Shown: positions 6,475 through 11,069 of the stretch, piece after piece | Layout: each line of letters opens with the position of its first letter | Numbering within the stretch: position 1 is the stretch's first letter | Assembly: GCA_900553115.1 (NCBI GenBank) | Contig: USCF01000020.1 | Location: 1 to 11,069, forward strand | DNA: 11,069 nt | Direction of reading: 5' to 3' | From: an uncultured Alphaproteobacteria bacterium | GTDB lineage: Bacteria; Pseudomonadota; Alphaproteobacteria; RF32; CAG-239 | The notes under the pieces: model-generated | The model's input: only the letters and a program-made list of their open reading frames with translations | What the model was told of the DNA's origin: nothing | Databases searched by the model: none | Program-made: the position numbers and the translations under genes

Positions 6475-7524
6475 TTAATCCTTTGTTTGCGTTTGCGGGG
6501 TATTCAGCTGTAAAATCGGCAATAAATTGCCTTTTTGCGACGGGTCGACAATCACTTTATTCGACTTTTGCAAAACATCTTCCATTGCTTCCAAGTACAT
6601 TTTCTTTATGGTTACTTCTTTTCCTGACTTGTAGGCTGCATATACCGATGCGAATCTATCCGCCTCACCTTGCGCTTTGTTAATCATTGTCGCTTTATAA
6701 GCCTCTGCATCTTGCAAAACTTGCGCTGCTTTACCGCGTGCTTTTGGCAAAACCTCATTACGGTAAGCCTCAGCCTCGTTTTTGAAACGTTCCATATCGG
6801 CTTTGGCGCGCTGCACTTCATTAAATGCATCAACAACTTCTCTTGGGGGATCAGCCTTTTGCAGTTTTACGCGCACAATTTGAATTCCGGCGCCAAACTC
6901 ATCTAAAACATGTTGTAATTCATCTTTGGTATCGTCTTCAACTTTGCCGCGATCGCCTGTGATAATCGGCTGCATTTCTGATTGTCCGACAATTTCACGC
7001 AACACAGATTGCGCCGCCACACTCACTGTGGCGTCCGGACTGCGCATATTAAACAAATAATCCTTTGCGTCTTTAATTTTCCAAACAATAGTCAAGTTTA
7101 TATCCACAATATTTTCATCACCGGTCAGCATATGGCTTTCCGTAAACGCATTGTTGCGATAGTCGCGATTTTCAGCCGAACCAAGATTGATACTGCGTTC
7201 TTGCGTCACATTCACTTTTATCACATCTTCAATCGGATACGGCAAATGATAATGCAAACCAGCGTCCGTAGTATCAACATAGCGGCCAAAGCGTAAAATC
7301 ACGCCTTGTTCGCTAGGCTGCACCTGATAGAATCCCGAAGACATCCATATGAGCGCCAACAAAAGCAAAGCACCTTTGAAATAGCCGCCAAAGTTGTCTT
7401 TTGACCCTTGCATTTTGGCAATCTTAGTAAAATCCACAATTTTGTTTTTCTTAAACATTTCTCCGCCCAAAGACCAGCCATCTTCATCGCCGCTGTTATC
7501 CCAAGGATTTATTTTTTTTACCAT
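6475..7524 (-). CDS. hflK: FtsH regulator HflK, SPFH/band 7 membrane protein
   Basis: From the ATG at 7522-7524 the product has 349 residues. It begins with a short cytoplasmic tail starting MVKKINPWDNSGDEDGW, where the NPW and following acidic/glycine run are typical of HflK. One membrane segment (about 48-65) leads to the SPFH domain (66-235; FYQVQPSEQGVILRFGRY, GLHYHLPYPIE, MLTGDENIVDI). A long helical stretch (235-300) and a C-terminal helix (MYLEAMEDVLQKSNKVI) follow. With HflC it makes the FtsH-associated complex in the inner membrane. The frame stays open upstream to a TTG at 7555-7557, but AAAGGA six bases before the ATG and family alignment favour the ATG. It is the first gene of hflK-hflC-htrA-holC and diverges from mrp across about 100 bp. 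Confidence 0.95.
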   Translation of the reverse strand: MVKKINPWDNSGDEDGWSLGGEMFKKNKIVDFTKIAKMQGSKDNFGGYFKGALLLLALIWMSSGFYQVQPSEQGVILRFGRYVDTTDAGLHYHLPYPIEDVIKVNVTQERSINLGSAENRDYRNNAFTESHMLTGDENIVDINLTIVWKIKDAKDYLFNMRSPDATVSVAAQSVLREIVGQSEMQPIITGDRGKVEDDTKDELQHVLDEFGAGIQIVRVKLQKADPPREVVDAFNEVQRAKADMERFKNEAEAYRNEVLPKARGKAAQVLQDAEAYKATMINKAQGEADRFASVYAAYKSGKEVTIKKMYLEAMEDVLQKSNKVIVDPSQKGNLLPILQLNTPQTQTKD

Positions 7525-7551
7525 TGTTTTTCCTTTTATTTTAAATAATTC

Positions 7552-7580
7552 TTGCAATAAGATAACCTACATATTAGATA
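7552..7580 (+). promoter_or_regulatory. Weak candidate promoter for mrp
   Basis: TTGCAA (7552-7557) and TAGATA (7575-7580) are spaced by 17 bp upstream of the mrp start at 7625. The -10 match is poor. If real, it overlaps the opposing hflK promoter, so the two units might compete for polymerase. Confidence 0.2.
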
Positions 7581-7587
7581 AAAACAA
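7559..7587 (-). promoter_or_regulatory. Candidate promoter for the hflK unit
   Basis: On the minus strand TTGTTT (7582-7587) and TATCTT (7559-7564) are spaced by 17 bp, giving a leader of about 28 nt before hflK. The match is moderate in an AT-rich gap, and no heat-shock type sigma-32 element is evident. Confidence 0.35.
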
Positions 7588-7624
7588 TTAATGAACAATG
7601 AATATCCACATTATGGAGATAATA

Positions 7625-8623
7625 ATGACACCGGAAGAAATCAAAAAAATCTGTCAACAATTTTATCCGATTGAGAATTTGGCAAATCTGAAAGAAATTG
7701 GTAACCGCTTGATTTTAGAGTTTAAAAATTTGGCAGAAAATGCTGCTATGACTGCAGAGTTGAAGCAAGTTCTTGCCGCCGCTCTACCAGATAAAAAAAT
7801 ATCCATTGTGTTTGTGGAAGATAAAAATGCTAATCTCGGCACCAACGCTATTGAAAAATGGCAGCTGCCAACAGTGAAAAAAATTATAGGTGTAGCCTCG
7901 GGAAAAGGCGGTGTTGGCAAATCAACCACCTCGGTAAACCTAGCTTTAGCCTTGGCACAAAAAGGGAAAAAAGTAGCTTTGGTCGACGCGGATATTTACG
8001 GTCCATCAATTCCGACAATGCTTGGCTATGAAGGACAGCCACTGCTTTCTGACGACGGGAAAACCTTTAATCCGTTTGAAACATACAACATAAAATCTAT
8101 TTCAATCGGCTCGTTAATCAGCCGCGACACCCCGATAATTTGGCGCGGCGTAAAAATCAGCAGTGCTTTGGAACAGCTGATGACGCAGACTAATTGGGGC
8201 GAAATTGATATTATGGTTATTGATATGCCGCCGGGAACAGGCGACATTCAAATTACTTTATCTCAGCGCGTGGAAATGGACGGCGTTGTTATTGTTTCCA
8301 CCCCGCAAGACATTGCTCTGATAGACGCTATTAAAGGCGTGAATATGTTCAAAAAAACCGGTACGCCGATTTTGGGAATTATTGAAAACATGAGCTATTT
8401 TATTTGTCCTTGCTGCGGAGCTCGTTCGGATATTTTCGGACACGAGGGAGCTAAGCAAACAGCTGAAAAAATGAGCGAAACCTTTTTGGGAGAAATTCCA
8501 TTGGATATGGCAATCCGCCAAAACGCCGACAAAGGCACGCCGATTGTAGTTTCTGCACCAAATAGTCCGTATAGTCAGGCTTATTTAGATATTGCTCAAA
8601 AAATTATTCAGCGAATCGGATAA
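7625..8623 (+). CDS. mrp: Mrp/ApbC-type iron-sulfur cluster carrier ATPase
   Basis: The 332-residue P-loop protein belongs to the Mrp/NBP35 group, which binds a [4Fe-4S] cluster between subunits and hands it to apo-proteins. Seen in order are an N-terminal domain (1-70) in the place of the MIP18/DUF59 domain but with weak resemblance, the deviant Walker A GKGGVGKSTT (93-102), DADIYGPSIP (121-130), DMPPGTGD (200-207), STPQDIALIDA (225-235) and the cluster ligands C261 and C264 in YFICPCCGARSDIFG. An extra cysteine, C263, sits inside the CxxC. I chose the ATG at 7625 because GGAG lies seven bases before it and the family starts there; an in-frame ATG at 7598 would add nine residues without a ribosome site. 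It stands alone on this strand, divergent from hflK, and ends before a hairpin at 8646-8669. Confidence 0.94.
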   Translation: MTPEEIKKICQQFYPIENLANLKEIGNRLILEFKNLAENAAMTAELKQVLAAALPDKKISIVFVEDKNANLGTNAIEKWQLPTVKKIIGVASGKGGVGKSTTSVNLALALAQKGKKVALVDADIYGPSIPTMLGYEGQPLLSDDGKTFNPFETYNIKSISIGSLISRDTPIIWRGVKISSALEQLMTQTNWGEIDIMVIDMPPGTGDIQITLSQRVEMDGVVIVSTPQDIALIDAIKGVNMFKKTGTPILGIIENMSYFICPCCGARSDIFGHEGAKQTAEKMSETFLGEIPLDMAIRQNADKGTPIVVSAPNSPYSQAYLDIAQKIIQRIG

Positions 8624-8645
8624 TATTTTGAATAATAACATCAAA

Positions 8646-8669
8646 GGGCGGAGCTTGAAAACTCCGCCT
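8646..8669. terminator. Hairpin between convergent genes, probable terminator
   Basis: GGCGGAG (8647-8653) and CTCCGCC (8662-8668) form a perfect GC-rich 7-bp stem with an 8-nt loop, 23 bases after the mrp stop. No long T-run follows on either strand (GATTTTAC lies a few bases beyond on the plus strand), so termination may be partial. It may serve both converging genes. Confidence 0.55.
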
Positions 8670-8704
8670 CACGATTTTACACCATTTTCAATATAATCCA
8701 GTTC

Positions 8705-9433
8705 CTATTTATCTTCTTTTTCTTCCGCCAGCGGATAGTCTTGTTTTTTGAAAAAGCCTTTGCGTTCTTTGCGGCTCATAGACCAGATATTGCCCCAGCC
8801 GTTTATCGGCTGCACTTCATACTGCGACTTAAAATCAAAATCACGGGAAAAAAACAGCGACGTGGTTTTTGTATAGTTGTTCATCGGGCAAAAGCCATAA
8901 AAATCCACTTGCAATAAATTGGCCTCGCGTAAATATTTTACAGCGTTAAAATATTCCAAGCTGGTGTTAATCCGGTCGCTGTCGTCCAAAATTATCAATC
9001 CCCCGCTTGCCAGAGCTTTGACCGCGTTGGCTGCACACTCGGCGCGGCGTTTGCCGTCTACCACAATCACATCATATTTTTCGCCGTCAGCAAAAATCAT
9101 ATCTTCATAGCCTTGTTTTTCATCGCAATAGTGCATTTGCCAATTGGGCGCGCTAAACTCGGCAGAAAATTTTTCAAACCATTCCGGCTTGTCTTCTATA
9201 CTGATAACCTTTTGCGCGCGTTTAGCCCAATACATAGACGAATAGCCCGTGCCAAATTCAAAAATTTTCTTTTGACTATAATCAAACTGCGACAAATATT
9301 CAATCGCCGGATACGTATACCAAGGAATCGGATTGCCATCTCTGTCCAAACATACTTTTTCATTCATACTGCGCTCAATGGCAAAATCTTTGCGCCACAT
9401 ATCTATAAACTGCTGAAAACGCTGACTATACAT
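8705..9433 (-). CDS. SAM-dependent methyltransferase-like protein, substrate unknown
   Basis: The 242-residue product has the outline of a class I Rossmann-fold methyltransferase: glycine motif I IFEFGTGYSS (57-66), an acidic residue at the end of strand 2 (VISIED, 76-81), strand 4 YDVIVVDG (120-127), and strand 5 LIILDD (146-151). Before it lies DGNPIPWYTYPAIEYL (32-47), which may help shape the substrate pocket. There is no signal peptide or membrane segment, and the C-terminus is charged (KKQDYPLAEEKEDK). I cannot assign a substrate, and small molecule, sugar or lipid are all open. The ATG at 9431-9433 was chosen because AGGAG lies eight bases upstream; a TTG-started frame would add 23 residues but has no ribosome site. 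It is a single gene, convergent with mrp and divergent from the BI-1 gene, so context gives no function. Confidence 0.75.
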   Translation of the reverse strand: MYSQRFQQFIDMWRKDFAIERSMNEKVCLDRDGNPIPWYTYPAIEYLSQFDYSQKKIFEFGTGYSSMYWAKRAQKVISIEDKPEWFEKFSAEFSAPNWQMHYCDEKQGYEDMIFADGEKYDVIVVDGKRRAECAANAVKALASGGLIILDDSDRINTSLEYFNAVKYLREANLLQVDFYGFCPMNNYTKTTSLFFSRDFDFKSQYEVQPINGWGNIWSMSRKERKGFFKKQDYPLAEEKEDK

Positions 9434-9452
9434 TTTTATATCTCCTACATTG

Positions 9453-9481
9453 CCTATAGCAGTATTTTTAGAAAAAGCCAA
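9453..9481 (-). promoter_or_regulatory. Candidate promoter for the methyltransferase-like gene
   Basis: On the minus strand TTGGCT (9476-9481) and TATAGG (9453-9458) are spaced by 17 bp, which would give a short leader of under 20 nt containing the AGGAG site. It also supports the ATG at 9433 over the longer frame, because the longer frame would start upstream of this promoter. Confidence 0.3.
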
Positions 9482-9508
9482 GAGTTTTCCGTTTATCCGC
9501 AATATTTA

Positions 9509-9537
9509 TTGATTTTCAAAAAAATTCACCTTATATT
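9509..9537 (+). promoter_or_regulatory. Candidate sigma-70 promoter for the BI-1 family gene
   Basis: TTGATT (9509-9514) and TATATT (9532-9537) are spaced by exactly 17 bp. Transcription would begin near 9544, with a leader of about 28 nt holding the strong AAGGAGG ribosome site (9557-9563) eight bases before the start codon. This combination suggests good expression. Confidence 0.55.
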
Positions 9538-9571
9538 TTAGTGTAGATAATAAACTAAGGAGGAATTTTAA

Positions 9572-10303
9572 ATGTTAGAATCAGGACAAATTGTTCGCAA
9601 ATCAGCTATTGAACGCGTGGACGAAGGTTTACGCCAATATATGATTAAAGTCTTTAATTATATGGGTGTTGGCTTGGTTATCACCGCACTTGCAGCTTAT
9701 GTGACTTTGTACACTTCTGTAATTTCGTGGATGTTTAATATTGACCAAGCTACCCAAACAATCTCGCTTTCAGCTTTTGGATGGATTATTTCTTTGGCTC
9801 CTCTGGCCATGATTTTTGCCTTCAATGCAATTTTAAGCAAAGGTAGCCTCTCTGCAGCGCAAATTATGTTTTGGGCTTTTTCTGTGGTTATGGGTATGTC
9901 ACTGGCCAATGTTGGTCTGCTTTATACCAGCAATAGTATTGTCCGCGTATTTTTAATCACAGCGGCAACCTTTGGCGGCATGAGTCTATTGGGTTACACC
10001 ACCAAAAAAGATTTAACTAAAATCGGCTCTTTTATGATTATGGGACTCTGGGGGATAATCATCGCCAGCATCGTCAATATCTTTTTGAAAAGCAGCGGTT
10101 TATATTTTGCCATTTCATACATTGCCGTGTTAGTTTTCACTGTTTTGACTGCCTATGACGTACAAAAAATTAAAAATATGTATTATTCAGCAGATAGCAA
10201 TGACAATATGTCGCGCAAAGCTATTGCCGGTGCAATGAGTCTTTATTTGGATTTTATCAACCTGTTTATCTATTTAATGAGAATTATGGGCGATAGAAAA
10301 TAG
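9572..10303 (+). CDS. BAX inhibitor-1/YccA family membrane protein
   Basis: The 243 residues contain about seven hydrophobic segments (about 30-50, 68-88, 96-117, 122-142, 153-173, 177-197 and 217-238) after a short polar N-terminus. The family signature is clear in TAYDVQKIKNMY (193-204) and AMSLYLDFINLFIYLMRIMG (221-240), with acidic residues D196 and D227 in the places linked to pH-sensitive calcium leak in the bacterial homologue YetJ. In E. coli, YccA of this family binds FtsH and limits its activity, which is of interest beside hflK-hflC a few genes away, though that link is inference. It is a single gene with its own promoter candidate, an ideal ribosome site and a strong terminator. 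Length is normal for the family (215-245). Assignment to a subgroup (YccA, YbhL, YetJ) is not possible from sight. Confidence 0.92.
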   Translation: MLESGQIVRKSAIERVDEGLRQYMIKVFNYMGVGLVITALAAYVTLYTSVISWMFNIDQATQTISLSAFGWIISLAPLAMIFAFNAILSKGSLSAAQIMFWAFSVVMGMSLANVGLLYTSNSIVRVFLITAATFGGMSLLGYTTKKDLTKIGSFMIMGLWGIIIASIVNIFLKSSGLYFAISYIAVLVFTVLTAYDVQKIKNMYYSADSNDNMSRKAIAGAMSLYLDFINLFIYLMRIMGDRK

Positions 10304-10330
10304 ATAAATTAATTGTCTGATATTTTTTTT

Positions 10331-10370
10331 AGCAAGCTGAACCGAAATCGTTCAGCTTGTTTCTTTTTTT
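10331..10370 (+). terminator. Rho-independent terminator after the BI-1 family gene
   Basis: CAAGCTGAAC (10333-10342) and GTTCAGCTTG (10350-10359) form a perfect 10-bp stem with a 7-nt loop, extended by a G-T and an A-T pair. A T-rich run (10360-10370) follows at once. It lies 27 bases after the stop and separates this gene from the J-domain gene. Confidence 0.92.
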
Positions 10371-10398
10371 GCTGGACTTTTATATAAATCCTTTTAAT
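10369..10398 (+). promoter_or_regulatory. Weak candidate promoter for the J-domain gene
   Basis: TTGCTG (10369-10374) and TTTAAT (10393-10398) are spaced by 18 bp, just after the terminator; TATAAA at 10383-10388 is another possible -10 element. A promoter is needed here because the terminator isolates the gene, but AT-richness makes the exact site uncertain. The TTTAAT choice would leave almost no leader. Confidence 0.2.
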
Positions 10399-10407
10399 AT
10401 TCGGCTT

Positions 10408-11069
10408 ATGGATGAATTTGTTACGTTTTATGATATTTTAGAAATAAAAAAAGATGCCTCTTCTGCAGAAATAAAAGCGGCTTATCATGCGTTGGCTAAA
10501 AAATATCATCCAGATATCAGCACAACCGACAACCAACAAGAATTTGAAGAAAAATTCAAAAAGATAAACGAAGCCTATTCAACTTTGTCGGAAGCAAAAT
10601 CCAGAAAAGAATATGACCATAAACTAAAAGACTTAGAAAAAGAACATCTTGAAAAGCTTATTCAAAACACACAAAATCAAATCAATCAGCTAAATTGCAA
10701 ATTGCAACAATACAAAGAAGATTTACGCCAAAAACAAACTTTTTCTTTTTTGCACAAAAATGATAGCGGAGATTACGAAACCGAAGCCACAAAGCCAGAT
10801 AATACCGACAACAATGCTTTTGATGATACACTTAATACACCATATGTTCCGCCGGTAAAGTTAAAAAAGCAAATCTTTGATATTTTAAAATATCAAGCAA
10901 CTTCTATGCTGAAACAGCTTGCCGCCGCCGCTTTTATTGTTATTGCCGTGTATTCTGTAATTCATTTTTACTTTAGCGAACTCGCATTACAAACTAGAAA
11001 TTCTATTTTAGCCGCCTGCATAGTGTTACTCATATTTGCTGGATACCGCCTTTTTTTTACCATTTTTAC
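10408..11069 (+). CDS. Membrane-anchored J-domain (DnaJ-like) protein, C-terminus cut by window edge
   Basis: The 220 visible residues begin with a J domain (about 5-70): FYDILEIKKDASSAEIKAAYHALAKKYHPD, with the essential HPD at 34-36, then FKKINEAYSTLSEAKSRKEYD. A Lys/Glu/Gln-rich helix likely to be a coiled coil follows (72-110), then an acidic, Asn/Asp-rich linker (118-145). Two hydrophobic segments (about 170-189 and 199-220) follow, the second reaching the edge. There is no Gly/Phe region, zinc finger or DnaJ C-terminal domain in the visible part, so it is a class C J-protein and not DnaJ or CbpA. It presumably recruits DnaK to the inner membrane, with the J domain in the cytoplasm. The ATG at 10408 has no clear ribosome site, but the J domain starts right after it and no other start fits. 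It does not resemble E. coli DjlA, whose membrane segment is N-terminal and J domain C-terminal. Confidence 0.88.
   Translation, partial: MDEFVTFYDILEIKKDASSAEIKAAYHALAKKYHPDISTTDNQQEFEEKFKKINEAYSTLSEAKSRKEYDHKLKDLEKEHLEKLIQNTQNQINQLNCKLQQYKEDLRQKQTFSFLHKNDSGDYETEATKPDNTDNNAFDDTLNTPYVPPVKLKKQIFDILKYQATSMLKQLAAAAFIVIAVYSVIHFYFSELALQTRNSILAACIVLLIFAGYRLFFTIF

Noticed and set aside
7525..7557. N-terminal extension of HflK from a TTG codon
   Set aside because: The extension has no ribosome site and would begin almost at the predicted transcript start. The ATG at 7524 has AAAGGA and matches the family N-terminus.
9113..9541. Plus-strand open frame of 142 codons over the methyltransferase-like gene and its upstream gap
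   Set aside because: It is antisense to a gene with clear fold motifs and a good ribosome site. Its own product is low in complexity, has no recognisable motif and no ribosome site, and it runs through the divergent promoter region.
1..11069. A defence system, mobile element or CRISPR array
   Set aside because: No direct-repeat array, transposase, integrase, nuclease or toxin-like gene is visible, and the genes are conserved housekeeping families with uniform AT-rich codon use.

Overview
The window looks like a chromosomal segment of an AT-rich, Gram-negative alphaproteobacterium. The reasons are the combined presence of LPS-export genes, an hflK-hflC-HtrA cluster in the usual alphaproteobacterial order, and an alphaproteobacterial-type HolC. 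No rRNA or other phylogenetic marker is present, so the lineage is inferred; uncultured low-GC host-associated alphaproteobacteria would fit. Coding density is very high, there is no gap over 105 bp, and I see no tRNA, CRISPR array, insertion sequence or prophage gene.

Positions 1-7524 are all on the minus strand. In transcription order they read hflK, hflC, HtrA-type protease, holC, a short gap with a good promoter candidate, kdsD, a fused lptC-lptA, lptB, a 95-bp gap with another promoter candidate, hpf, and ptsN, which is cut by the left edge. This gives three probable transcription units: membrane protein quality control plus the Pol III chi subunit; Kdo precursor synthesis plus the LPS export machine; and ribosome hibernation plus the nitrogen-PTS IIA protein. 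The last two correspond to the well-known kdsD-lptCAB-rpoN-hpf-ptsN neighbourhood, but rpoN and kdsC are absent, and lptC and lptA form one continuous reading frame.

Positions 7525-7624 are a divergent promoter region. To its right, on the plus strand, lies an Mrp/ApbC-type iron-sulfur carrier ATPase. It converges on a minus-strand gene for an unassigned methyltransferase-fold protein, with a hairpin between the two. That gene in turn diverges from a plus-strand BAX-inhibitor-1 family membrane protein, which ends at a strong intrinsic terminator. The last gene encodes a J-domain protein with a coiled coil and C-terminal membrane segments, and it runs off the right edge.

Most genes are conserved housekeeping genes. 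The most notable points are the membrane-anchored LptC-LptA fusion, the missing rpoN, an imperfect palindrome lying over the hpf promoter, the membrane-anchored J-protein beside the BI-1 gene, and the orphan methyltransferase-like gene. I find no convincing new multi-gene system.
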